A stretch of DNA of 39,839 nucleotides from a candidate division WWE3 bacterium (lineage in GTDB: Bacteria; Patescibacteriota; WWE3; UBA101185; UBA10185): assembly GCA_945897985.1 (NCBI GenBank), contig CAMDGN010000004.1, forward strand, positions 1 through 39,839. The letters are read 5' to 3'. Shown piece by piece: positions 1 through 7,098 of this stretch (the first letter of the stretch is position 1; each line of letters opens with the position of its first letter). Below the pieces are notes generated by a model. The model did not search any database and was not told the DNA's origin. It worked only from the letters and a program-made list of their open reading frames with translations. A program made the translations under genes and the position numbers.

Positions 1-54
1 AGTAAGTTTAAAAAAATAGAAAGAAAATTATAAATTTAAAGGAGGTGAATAAAT

Positions 55-243
55 ATGTGTTTAAATTGTGGATGTAAAATGTATGAAAATGATATGGGAT
101 CAACTGACACCATAACAACGGAAACTCTTGTTAAAGCTGCTAAGGCTATGAATCAAAATGCTGAAGTAACTTTAAAAAACATGCAGGAAGCTATTGAGGC
201 AATCTCGGTGGAGGATCTTCAAAAAGAAATCGACAAAGAATAA
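55..243 (+). CDS. small Cys-containing protein of unknown function (62 aa)
   Basis: The product is 62 residues long and opens with three cysteines in the first seven positions (MCLNCGC), which could bind a metal or react with thiols. The rest is acidic and probably alpha-helical, with no signal peptide and no membrane segment, so it is likely cytoplasmic. A strong Shine-Dalgarno sequence (AAAGGAGGTG, 39-48) lies 6 nt before the ATG. That supports the start and stands out in a window where many genes appear to lack leaders. It is followed on the opposite strand by tRNA-Arg. I do not recognise a characterised family. The coding call rests on the SD, the sensible codon use and the clean stop. 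Confidence 0.75.
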   Translation: MCLNCGCKMYENDMGSTDTITTETLVKAAKAMNQNAEVTLKNMQEAIEAISVEDLQKEIDKE

Positions 244-248
244 ATAAA

Positions 249-325
249 TGGTGTGTCCGGCAGGAGTCGAACCCGCGACCTCAACTTCCGCAAAGTTGCA
301 TTCTATCCAACTGAACTACGGACAC
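249..325 (-). tRNA. tRNA-Arg, anticodon GCG
   Basis: A complete cloverleaf reads on the minus strand. The acceptor stem is GTGTCCG with CGGACAC (7 bp), the D stem GTTC/GAAT, and the anticodon stem CAACT/AGTTG around the loop TTGCGGA, giving anticodon GCG. The T arm is GCGGG-TTCGACT-CCTGC. The discriminator is A and the CCA tail is encoded (complement of 249-251). GCG would read the arginine codons CGC and CGU. Most bacteria use an ACG anticodon edited to inosine by TadA, so this is a G34 alternative. Confidence 0.95.
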
Positions 326-346
326 ATCTTAAAATTAAATAGCAAA

Positions 347-958
347 TTACTTTTCGTCAGTTAAATTTAAATAAGGTTTTAGTTTAAAAATTATTATTTC
401 AAAAAAATCTTTGGGATGGAAATTCTTTTTATCTAAGTATTTATTTAACATCTCATCAATTTTAAATTTATTTGTATCATCAACGTAAACATAAACTCTA
501 CCAGGAATAGTATCTTTTGTGGTTATGATTATTAAATTTGGATTGTCTTCATAGAAAAAGAAATGATTAAACTCACCCCATCCAAAAAACATACCATCGT
601 ACTCAAAACCATTACTAAAAATTTTATATTCAATTTTTTTAGCCGGAGAATTTACAATTAGATTAAATAAAAATGCGAAACCAAGAATTAAGAATAGAAA
701 CATCCAGTCTCTAACAAGGATTAAAAATATTACAAATAAAATAACAAAAACCATTGCAGATCTAATAATTCTTTTTGGCATCTTATATGGAGCGATTGTT
801 ACATCCCAATTAAAGAGCTCTTCTTGAGGAACCTGCTTTACTCTCTTATCTTTATCTTCTGGAGTAACCTCTTCGTCATTTTTTACAACCTTGCTTGTAA
901 CATCATCGGTATACGGGGTTGTTAATTTTAGTAAATCTGTAAATTTTTTAATATCCAT
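347..958 (-). CDS. membrane protein of unknown function (203 aa), possibly DUF5673-like
   Basis: I place the start at the ATG at 958. A longer reading to 1060 would run back through tRNA-Ser, and a TACAAT hexamer lies exactly 6 nt before this ATG. The protein has a charged cytoplasmic N-terminus of about 65 residues. Two adjacent transmembrane helices follow at about residues 67-105 (MVFVILFVIFLILV and LFLILGFAFLFNLIV). The C-terminal domain resembles small CPR beta-rich domains (FSNGFEYDGMFFGW, then NLIIITTKD). That pattern reminds me of DUF5673-type proteins, but I cannot confirm it without a profile search. No enzymatic motif is visible. It lies between two minus-strand tRNA genes. Confidence 0.8.
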   Translation of the reverse strand: MDIKKFTDLLKLTTPYTDDVTSKVVKNDEEVTPEDKDKRVKQVPQEELFNWDVTIAPYKMPKRIIRSAMVFVILFVIFLILVRDWMFLFLILGFAFLFNLIVNSPAKKIEYKIFSNGFEYDGMFFGWGEFNHFFFYEDNPNLIIITTKDTIPGRVYVYVDDTNKFKIDEMLNKYLDKKNFHPKDFFEIIIFKLKPYLNLTDEK

Positions 959-964
959 ACCTAT

Positions 965-970
965 ATTGTA
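965..970 (-). promoter_or_regulatory. -10 element TACAAT, leaderless spacing
   Basis: On the minus strand TACAAT ends 6 nt before the ATG at 958, so transcription would begin at or next to the A of the start codon. It lies between the 3' CCA of tRNA-Ser and the membrane-protein gene. It fits the same 6-nt rule seen at other genes of this window. Confidence 0.5.
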
Positions 971-978
971 ATTTAATT

Positions 979-1066
979 TGGCGGAGAGTACAGGATTCGA
1001 ACCTGTGGACGGGTATTCCCCGTCACGGATTAGCAATCCGCTGCATTGCCGCTCTGCCAACTCTCC
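979..1066 (-). tRNA. tRNA-Ser, anticodon GCT
   Basis: This is a class II tRNA on the minus strand. The acceptor stem is GGAGAGT/ACTCTCC. The anticodon arm is GCGGA-TTGCTAA-TCCGT, giving anticodon GCT (serine AGC/AGU). It has the long variable arm typical of tRNA-Ser, a T loop TTCGAAT, discriminator G and an encoded CCA (complement of 979-981). Confidence 0.95.
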
Positions 1067-1118
1067 AAATCAAATCAATTAATATGAATTATACGACAAA
1101 TATAGCTGTTTTATCAAC

Positions 1119-1724
1119 CTAAGTTGTAAATAGAGTCAGTGACTTCACATCCTTATAACCTGCCGTAGCCAAAGCTTGTTTGGCCTGCCTAAGTGTTTCT
1201 CCAGTGGTTCGTAAGTCATCAACTAGAACAATATTTTGAAACTTGTTGGCTAAAAATTTTCCCAATCTAGTGGTGCAGAAAATGTCCTCTAGTTCTAACT
1301 CTCTCTGCCTCTTTCCAAGCGAAAAGAGAGGTTTAGTGTCAGTTTTGCGTTTTAAAATTTCATGACTGCTTACACCTAATTTCTTGGCAAATTCAGTGGA
1401 AATTAGGTCAGCTTGATTGAATTTTCTCTCAAACATTTTAAGTGAACTAATAGGAATAGGGCAGAGAAGAGTGTTTGCTGTGAACGAAAAATCGAGAATG
1501 GGCCGTCTTATAAGATACTTTAGGATATAGAAATTATAGGGAGGATACTTTGACATAAGCAGAATCTTAGACGCAGTCTCGTTATATTTATAAAGAGCTA
1601 TATCAAGCGAGAATCGTTCAGAAGTAGGAATTAAGCTATTGAAACACCTGTCACAAATAACATCGGTTTTTCTTCTACTACAGATATAGCAACTACTACT
1701 CAAAAATTTAGCAAAGTTATCCAT
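1119..1724 (-). CDS. comF: ComF family phosphoribosyltransferase-like protein
   Basis: This 201-aa protein matches ComF in architecture. The N-terminal zinc-finger-like pair of CxxC motifs is C12-C15 and C24-C27. A middle region contains PIPISSLKMFERKFNQAD, equivalent to the conserved ComF stretch before the PRPP fold. The PRPP-binding loop VLVDDLRTTGET is at about residues 166-177. ComF proteins are needed for DNA transformation in naturally competent bacteria and appear to act in the cytoplasm at the uptake or processing step; the substrate is unsettled. Its start overlaps a set of DnaA-box-like sites (see 1717-1747). A TAGGAT hexamer lies 5 nt before the ATG. It stands alone, without other com genes in the window. 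Confidence 0.92.
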   Translation of the reverse strand: MDNFAKFLSSSCYICSRRKTDVICDRCFNSLIPTSERFSLDIALYKYNETASKILLMSKYPPYNFYILKYLIRRPILDFSFTANTLLCPIPISSLKMFERKFNQADLISTEFAKKLGVSSHEILKRKTDTKPLFSLGKRQRELELEDIFCTTRLGKFLANKFQNIVLVDDLRTTGETLRQAKQALATAGYKDVKSLTLFTT

Positions 1725-1747
1725 AAGTTATCCTACACTTATCCACA
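1717..1747. promoter_or_regulatory. three DnaA-box-like sites phased by 11 bp over the comF start
   Basis: TTATCCATA begins at 1717, TTATCCTAC at 1728 and TTATCCACA at 1739. The third is the perfect consensus DnaA box, and the others match in the first six bases. All three share orientation and sit exactly 11 bp apart, so they lie on one face of the helix. The first overlaps the comF start codon and the second overlaps its likely -10 (TAGGAT, complement of 1730-1735). DnaA control of comF is an inference. Confidence 0.5.
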
Positions 1748-1786
1748 ATCGCTTAAACGTTGTTATTTCAATTTATAATAGACACA

Positions 1787-1826
1787 TAACCTATATTATT
1801 TACTATATATTAACCTATATTATTTA
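1787..1826. repeat. direct repeat pair TAACCTATATTATTTA
   Basis: Two perfect 16-bp copies lie at 1787-1802 and 1811-1826, 24 bp apart start to start, in the AT-rich gap between comF and the tmRNA terminator. A 14-bp relative (GACCTATATTATTT, 24698-24711) occurs beside the DnaA boxes of the probable origin. Each copy also contains a TATATT that could serve as a -10, so a tandem promoter is the alternative reading. Confidence 0.6.
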
Positions 1827-1852
1827 GTACGGAATTTTGAGGGTTTAATGCA

Positions 1853-1886
1853 AAGAAAAGGGCTCCCTTGCGGGAGCCCTTTTCTT
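1853..1886 (-). terminator. intrinsic terminator of tmRNA
   Basis: A perfect 15-bp stem (1853-1867 with 1872-1886) encloses a 4-nt loop. On the minus strand the loop reads GCAA, a GNRA tetraloop, and the stem's 3' arm ends in a short U-rich run (CCCTTTTCTT). It lies 17 bp past the CCA end of tmRNA. The stem is symmetric and could also act on the plus strand. Confidence 0.9.
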
Positions 1887-1902
1887 CATTGATGATTATA
1901 TA

Positions 1903-2289
1903 TGGTGGAGATGGCGAGAATCGAACTCGCGTGTTAAGTACCAATCAATAAACCAGTTTACAAGCTTTGAAAGTTAAGTTGTCTCGAAGTAGGAATAACT
2001 AACAATTCCTATTTACACTTCAAAGCTTTTTATTTTTCCCTTTTTCGGGAGTAAAAAATTAAATCAAAAGCAAATTTAATTTCGGCACCTTAATTTTATA
2101 AAGCCTTACTAAACCCTCTTAAGGTAAAAATTTAGAGACTTTTAGCCGTTATTAATTAAGCTAAAGCACCAACTAAAGCTGGTTCAAAAGAGTATTCTTC
2201 TGCATTTATGTTTTTGATATTTTTGAAAGGTATTATCAACCTTGCCTGCTAGCCTACCTTGATAAATAATCAAAGCCAAATACATCCCC
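1903..2289 (-). ncRNA. ssrA: transfer-messenger RNA (tmRNA)
   Basis: The ends pair as a tRNA-like acceptor stem: 5' GGGGATG (2289-2283) with 3' CATCTCC, followed by A and an encoded CCA (complement of 1903-1905). The T arm GGTTCGA-type loop is present near the 3' end (TTCGATTC on the minus strand). The internal reading frame encodes a tag ending at the TAA complementary to 2156-2158. From the GCA codon at 2203 it reads AEEYSFEPALVGALA, and an Asn codon immediately before may be the first tag residue. The hydrophobic ALA end is as expected of a degradation tag. tmRNA rescues stalled ribosomes with SmpB, whose gene lies directly upstream. The 387-nt length is normal for a one-piece tmRNA. Confidence 0.96.
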
Positions 2290-2302
2290 TCTATAGAGCT
2301 AT

Positions 2303-2331
2303 ATTATACTGTTTTAATTGATAAAAATCAA
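2303..2331 (-). promoter_or_regulatory. ssrA promoter
   Basis: On the minus strand there is a -35 TTGATT (complement of 2326-2331), a 17-bp spacer, and a perfect -10 TATAAT (complement of 2303-2308). Initiation would fall a few nucleotides before the mature tmRNA 5' end at 2289, leaving a short leader for RNase P to remove. It lies in the smpB-ssrA gap, so tmRNA can be transcribed independently of smpB. Confidence 0.75.
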
Positions 2332-2334
2332 AAT

Positions 2335-2793
2335 TTAGACCCAAGTCCCAGCCTGCTTCTTCTCTCGCTCAAGCTCTCTTTTAAGCTGTCTTTCTTTGGT
2401 GACAACCTTTTTTTCAAACTCCTTTTTTCCTTTGACAACAGCTATCTCTAGTTTAAATAGACCATGCTCCATTCGTAGATTTAAAGGAATACAACTTTTT
2501 CCTTTTTGAGAAATCTCTGAAACAATGTTTGAGATTTCCTTCTTATTTAGAAGCAGTATTTTAGTTTTGGAAAGATCTTGGTCTTCAATTTTTTGAGAAA
2601 TTTTGGAATACCTGCCTATGTAAAAATTAATTACTTGAAGCTTTTTATCAATAACGTTGACATAGGAACCTTCAAGTCTCCCTTTTCCCTCCCTCAATGC
2701 TTTCGCCTCATAACCTAAAAGTTTTATTCCGCAGGTGTATTTATCAAGAATCTGATACTCAAAATAGGCTTTTTTGTTTGTCAAAATAATCAT
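2335..2793 (-). CDS. smpB: SsrA-binding protein SmpB
   Basis: This 152-aa protein has the SmpB OB-fold signature: NKKAYFEYQILDKYTCGIKL, then GYEAKALREGKGRLEGSYV, and the basic C-terminal tail (KKVVTKERQLKRELEREKK) that enters the mRNA channel. Length is normal for the family. SmpB delivers tmRNA to stalled ribosomes together with EF-Tu. Its gene is immediately upstream of ssrA on the same strand and overlaps the stop of the preceding gene by 4 nt (ATGA), so it is translationally coupled to an envelope operon. Confidence 0.97.
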   Translation of the reverse strand: MIILTNKKAYFEYQILDKYTCGIKLLGYEAKALREGKGRLEGSYVNVIDKKLQVINFYIGRYSKISQKIEDQDLSKTKILLLNKKEISNIVSEISQKGKSCIPLNLRMEHGLFKLEIAVVKGKKEFEKKVVTKERQLKRELEREKKQAGTWV

Positions 2794-4478
2794 AAATCCA
2801 ATTCTACTAATTTAGAGTTAGAAATAAAGATTATCTTTTTGTCTTTTAGAATTACAAAATCAGTAATTTTTTCATTAAATGAAGGGTCAGAATAAATGTT
2901 CTTTAAGTCCCCCTCTTTTGAGTATTGGAAAATTTTATTCTCAGAAACAAAATAATTGTTGGAAAGATTTGAATCTATAAACATTTTGTTAAAAGTATAT
3001 TTTGAATTATTAAATTTAAGATCTTGTAGAATTCCTTTAGTAAATTTCAATAAATTTGAATCTTTATCCAAGACATAAATATCGTAATCAATTGCTAAGT
3101 CTCTGGCATCCTTAATCTTGTCACTTTCAGCCCAAAGCTCCCTTGCTGGCGTATCTGAATTAGAGTCAACTCTAGTAATTTTGTTATCCTTTAATTCATA
3201 AATAAACCCCATGTAAACTCTAGGAATTCCAATCTCACCTAATTTAATTTCAGCATCATTTTTATTCATATCGGGTGCAAAATAATAAACAGTTGAATTA
3301 TTGATTACAGTAAGTGATTTGGTAAATCTGTCTATATGAATTGGTTTATCAATTTTAGTTTCATAGGAATCAAACTTCAATTCAGAAACTTTTGATGAGT
3401 ACACCTTTGAAGTATCTTGATCCAAAATATAATAGTTATCATTAAAAATAATAAATGAATTTAATTTAATTCTTGGGTTTACTTCTTTGAAATCATATAG
3501 AACTTTATAGGTAACCTCTTTTACATTATTAACTTGGTTATACTTTGATTTTAATTTAGTTAACAATTCTTCTTTAGAATTAACATTTGAATCATTAACT
3601 TTTTGAATTTGAGTTAATAATTTTTCGCTAAAAGAACTTGGTTCTTCCCCGGTAGTTTGAATCAAAAAATTTGTTTCGGAAATAAGACCATTAAAATACT
3701 CAAGATTTTTTCTTTCTTGATAGCCTTGATAATATCTATATCCAAAAAATGAAAAGGAAATAAGAGACACCAGTAAAATGAAGTTGATATTTTTAGAAAT
3801 AAATTTTGAAGTTTGTTTGGCGTATTTTTTTGACCTGGTTCCTACAACGGTTTTTACATTTTGTGTGGCACCTTTGAAAAACATGAATATTAAGGAACTG
3901 CTTGTTGGTTCTAAATCCTCTTCATCAAATTTTAGATTTCTGGATAGAAGATCTTGATTAATAAATTTCTCATAAAATTTTTCAGTTGAAAAAATCAAAA
4001 CATCGCTGTGTTTTACATTTCCTTGAGTACTTCCAAAATAACCTTCGGATGCAAATTCTAAATCATTAATCGCACCGTCACGAACCAAAGTTGCATAGGT
4101 TTTTCCATATCTCACAATTGAAAGTTTATTTTCAAAAAATATTCCACAAATTAAATTTAGATCTAATTTATTTTTTTCAGAAGCTTTTAAGATTTTGATT
4201 AGTTTATGTTTAATACTTAAAATTGCTTCCTCAGCAACTTGATTATTTGATTGAAACTCCTTTTTAAAAAAGTAGTCATGAAATACATCTTTAATAAGTT
4301 GTGATACTAACCTACTTTCAAAAATCTCTTCAGAGTTTAATTCATAAACAATTAAAATTTGAGGCAGATCAACATCCTCTTCGTGAAAATTTAAAACCTC
4401 CACTCCTGAAAATCTATTTAATTTTTCTGGTAATTTTGGCGAAAAAATTTGAGTTCGAAAATCGAGTAGGTGTTTCAT
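2790..4478 (-). CDS. single-pass membrane protein with degenerate PPM-phosphatase-like N-domain
   Basis: The 562-aa protein has a cytoplasmic N-terminal region of about 225 residues and one transmembrane helix (NFILLVSLISFSFFGYRYY, about residues 230-250). A long extracellular part follows, rich in short beta strands with recurring YVLDKDS/YILDQDTS-like phrases, suggesting a beta-propeller. The N-domain has the strand order of PP2C/SpoIIE-type phosphatases (LICGIFFENKLSIVRYGKTY, then a DVLIFSTEKFYE phrase). The acidic metal ligands normally found at those places are absent, so it is probably not an active phosphatase. This family assignment is inference. It overlaps smpB by 4 nt and follows small membrane genes in the same operon. 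A TAAAAT hexamer lies 12 nt before the ATG. Confidence 0.8.
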   Translation of the reverse strand: MKHLLDFRTQIFSPKLPEKLNRFSGVEVLNFHEEDVDLPQILIVYELNSEEIFESRLVSQLIKDVFHDYFFKKEFQSNNQVAEEAILSIKHKLIKILKASEKNKLDLNLICGIFFENKLSIVRYGKTYATLVRDGAINDLEFASEGYFGSTQGNVKHSDVLIFSTEKFYEKFINQDLLSRNLKFDEEDLEPTSSSLIFMFFKGATQNVKTVVGTRSKKYAKQTSKFISKNINFILLVSLISFSFFGYRYYQGYQERKNLEYFNGLISETNFLIQTTGEEPSSFSEKLLTQIQKVNDSNVNSKEELLTKLKSKYNQVNNVKEVTYKVLYDFKEVNPRIKLNSFIIFNDNYYILDQDTSKVYSSKVSELKFDSYETKIDKPIHIDRFTKSLTVINNSTVYYFAPDMNKNDAEIKLGEIGIPRVYMGFIYELKDNKITRVDSNSDTPARELWAESDKIKDARDLAIDYDIYVLDKDSNLLKFTKGILQDLKFNNSKYTFNKMFIDSNLSNNYFVSENKIFQYSKEGDLKNIYSDPSFNEKITDFVILKDKKIIFISNSKLVELDL

Positions 4479-4501
4479 ATTATTAGTTATATTTTAGCAA
4501 T

Positions 4502-4717
4502 TTAATTGAAAAAGAATTGTAGTAAAAAACTTCCTGAGATGAAAACCAGGATTGCGATTAAGATTAAAAATAACGGATAAGCTTTTGATTTATAATTATC
4601 TTGTAAATCAACTAAGTTTCTTAAAACTAAAAGAGTAAAAATTAAGCTAAATAAAGCAATAATAATTTTCACTATTCTAAAAACATTTTCGATTGTAATT
4701 AAATTTATGAAATCCAT
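4502..4717 (-). CDS. small two-helix membrane protein (71 aa)
   Basis: The product is almost entirely two transmembrane helices (about residues 14-35, IVKIIIALFSLIFTLLVL, and 48-69, PLFLILIAILVFISGSFLL). They are joined by a short polar loop with DLQDNYKS. The start ATG lies one base after the stop codon of the preceding gene, so the two are almost certainly co-transcribed and translationally coupled. No known family is recognised. Many CPR operons carry such small membrane proteins beside PH-like or secretion genes. A partner role for the neighbouring membrane proteins is only inferred from position. Confidence 0.75.
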   Translation of the reverse strand: MDFINLITIENVFRIVKIIIALFSLIFTLLVLRNLVDLQDNYKSKAYPLFLILIAILVFISGSFLLQFFFN

Positions 4718-4718
4718 A

Positions 4719-5252
4719 TTATTTATGATGTGCTCCTCTAGTTAAATCTGAAATTACGTCTTGAATTTCGTTTGAATTATAAATATATTCAAAATCAATA
4801 TTTGGATTATCTCCTGAAGTTAAAATATTTAAAGTTGCAAGGCCAAATAAGAAAGAAAGAAAACCTTCATTCTTAATATTAACGCTTTGAATATTTTTAA
4901 TTTGACACTCGGTTATGCTTTTAATTCCCAATTCACTAAACTCAAAATCAAGTAACCTTTGGTCAGAAATTATATTTACAGAATAAAACCAGTTGAAGTA
5001 TCTATTAAGACCATAAGCTAGAGCCATGATTGTAAGTGAAATTCTAGAAAAATCTAAAACCGAAGCTAAGTCTTTATTTGTCACAAAGCTAGGAATATAA
5101 TCTCCCAAAAAGATTAATAGCCCTATTACTAATGTAAATAATATCAACCAAGGAAGCTCTAAAACAAAACCTCTTCGAAGTATTTTAAGAACTTTTTCAT
5201 CTGGATTTTGAGTACAGAAAAGTTGCGGCTCGACTCTTTGATCGTTAATCAT
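4719..5252 (-). CDS. membrane protein with bacterial PH-like (bPH2/YdbS-type) domain
   Basis: I chose the ATG at 5252 (177 aa). A TTG at 5312 would extend the protein by 20 residues into the preceding gene and remains possible. Two transmembrane segments (LELPWLILFTLVIGLLIFLG and ISLTIMALAYGLNRYFNWF) precede a domain with the bPH2 pattern: ISDQRLLDFEF, IKSITECQIKNIQSVNI, then FLFGLATLNILTSG. Proteins of this type sit on the cytoplasmic membrane face and their function is generally unknown. It lies between the SpoIID-like gene and a small membrane protein, all on the minus strand with tight spacing, suggesting an envelope operon. Confidence 0.82.
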   Translation of the reverse strand: MINDQRVEPQLFCTQNPDEKVLKILRRGFVLELPWLILFTLVIGLLIFLGDYIPSFVTNKDLASVLDFSRISLTIMALAYGLNRYFNWFYSVNIISDQRLLDFEFSELGIKSITECQIKNIQSVNIKNEGFLSFLFGLATLNILTSGDNPNIDFEYIYNSNEIQDVISDLTRGAHHK

Positions 5253-5289
5253 ATTGGATAGATTATAGCCTAGAATTTTAACTGAAACA

Positions 5290-7098
5290 TTACTTTTTAA
5301 CTTCAATATCAAAAAGTCTTGATTTGAATGAAATATAACCAGGAGCTCTTAAATTTGCGACTGTTTTAAAAACGCCTCCTTCAATTGAAACCGAGCCTCT
5401 ATTGGTTTGAAGTTTTACAAGTGAAGTCTGTCCATTACTTCCAATATCAACTGAAACATCGCTAACTGAGCTATAACTCTCACCAAGCTCTTCCGCTCGA
5501 TCCTTCATGGCTGCTGTTGAATAAGGATTTCCACCAAAGCAGTTATTAACTGAAGGAGAAATTCTATCTTTATCACTTGAATTTCCTTTTCTCCAAACTA
5601 CCCATGCGTTAAGAATGTCAGCCATCTCTTTTTCGGAAAGCCATGGGGTCGATCTTCCGCAAGTGCTAGAAGTTGTGGAGTAACTCTGGGTATACCAAGC
5701 CTTATAAAACCACGGCGATCCCGCAACTTTTTCGTAAGCAGCTCCAGGCCAAGATCCGCTTTTTGTATCCCACCCAGTACCATTAACATAGCCGCCAGTA
5801 GTTGAAGAAAATTGAGATGTTACTGGATTATTTAAAATCTCATCTTTGGTCTCGTCAACAGCTTGCTTCCATTTACTTGGAACATTTTTAGCTTTTGAAG
5901 CGTTATAAACCTGACAAGCCTCGGTAATACAAATAGGTTTAGATGATTTATAAGCATAAGTTCTAGCAGCAATAGCTTGAGCTTTTAGAGCTTCTAATGG
6001 CCAATCACTAGGCATTTCGGCAATTCCATATAAGTAATATTGAAAATCTAAGGTTCCTACACCTTTAACTGAGATTGTTTTGGGGAAATCTTCTTTTTCT
6101 ACAACATCGACTTTGTAATAGTACTTAAGAATATCTTTGTATTTCTGTCCAGAGTTGGCTCTACCCAAAGCCCCATACTGACTCATTCCATTATAGTGAG
6201 TGAAAGCTCCATAAGACATTAAAGCAAAAGCCGGAGTATAAGGAGGGGTTGGGAGTGAATAACTTGGAGGAGCGTAATCACCAATTGAACCAGACACATC
6301 GTCACCATTTTTTTCTCTTAAGATTGATTGTTGTTTATCAGATAAAGCCTGAATTGAAGCACTAATATCTTTTAACTCATCTTCGACATCCGATTGCTTA
6401 TCTTTCAAATTGGACAGGGTTCCAGAAAGATTGCTCTTCTGGGAATTTAACTTGGTCTTCGCTGCAAGAAATTTTTGAAAGCTAGCCTCAAGATCTTTTT
6501 TTGCCTTCTCAGCTTCATTTTTGTTATTCTCATAATCAACAATTTCTTTGGATAAAATTTTAATCGTATCCACAATCAATGAATTTATTTTTTCTTGAGC
6601 AGTTAGCTCAACAGAAATTTGTGAGAACGAAGCTTCATCTGCTCCTATTAAAAACTCCAAGTCATTAGATGTTTTTGAATAATAATAAGATTTAATAATT
6701 GAATCTCTTAATGAAAATTTTTGATTTAAAATATCCCTTCTATCATTTAAATTCTTTTCAATTTTTGTAATTTCAGTAGATATTTTATTCAAAGTGGTTT
6801 CAATTTGATTAATTTGAGAAACAGTAGTTGAGAGTTGTGAAGACAAATTATTTATTTGAGAATTAACAGCATCTTTTTGAGAAAGAATTTCTTCTAACTG
6901 GTCTGTGAATTCATTTTTTGATTTAGTTAAACTTTCTTTCTTTTTTTCATAGCAAGACAGCTTTTCATCTAGATTTGAAATTGATTCGCAGGCGTCTTTT
7001 GCTGAAACAAAGTCTAGAAAATAAGCTGAGAAAATAAAAACATTAACAAGTATCAAAAAATATCTTAGTATATAAGAGTTAGAGAATAACTTGCCCAT
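5290..7098 (-). CDS. secreted SpoIID/LytB-domain protein with N-terminal coiled coil
   Basis: The 602-aa protein starts with a signal peptide (about residues 1-33, hydrophobic core ILRYFLILVNVFIFSAYF). A long coiled coil at about 36-265 is rich in Q, N, K and S and resembles the PcsB/CwlO-type N-terminal coil. A proline-rich linker at about 273-290 follows, then a SpoIID domain from about 295. Diagnostic phrases are HYNGMSQYGALGRA, EMPSDWPLEALKAQAIAART and the later TTGGYV. SpoIID enzymes are peptidoglycan lytic transglycosylases that act on denuded glycan strands; LytB relatives modulate amidases. It probably acts in cell-wall remodelling outside the membrane. Its ATG shares the CATG tetranucleotide with the divergent plus-strand gene, so its mRNA is predicted to be leaderless. 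Confidence 0.9.
   Translation of the reverse strand: MGKLFSNSYILRYFLILVNVFIFSAYFLDFVSAKDACESISNLDEKLSCYEKKKESLTKSKNEFTDQLEEILSQKDAVNSQINNLSSQLSTTVSQINQIETTLNKISTEITKIEKNLNDRRDILNQKFSLRDSIIKSYYYSKTSNDLEFLIGADEASFSQISVELTAQEKINSLIVDTIKILSKEIVDYENNKNEAEKAKKDLEASFQKFLAAKTKLNSQKSNLSGTLSNLKDKQSDVEDELKDISASIQALSDKQQSILREKNGDDVSGSIGDYAPPSYSLPTPPYTPAFALMSYGAFTHYNGMSQYGALGRANSGQKYKDILKYYYKVDVVEKEDFPKTISVKGVGTLDFQYYLYGIAEMPSDWPLEALKAQAIAARTYAYKSSKPICITEACQVYNASKAKNVPSKWKQAVDETKDEILNNPVTSQFSSTTGGYVNGTGWDTKSGSWPGAAYEKVAGSPWFYKAWYTQSYSTTSSTCGRSTPWLSEKEMADILNAWVVWRKGNSSDKDRISPSVNNCFGGNPYSTAAMKDRAEELGESYSSVSDVSVDIGSNGQTSLVKLQTNRGSVSIEGGVFKTVANLRAPGYISFKSRLFDIEVKK

Noticed and set aside
959-1060. Upstream extension of the membrane-protein gene to 1060
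   Set aside because: It translates through tRNA-Ser; the ATG at 958 has a -10 at the recurring 6-nt spacing.
5253-5312. TTG start at 5312 for the PH-like protein
   Set aside because: It would overlap the SpoIID gene by 23 nt; ATG 5252 gives a sensible protein. Not fully excluded.
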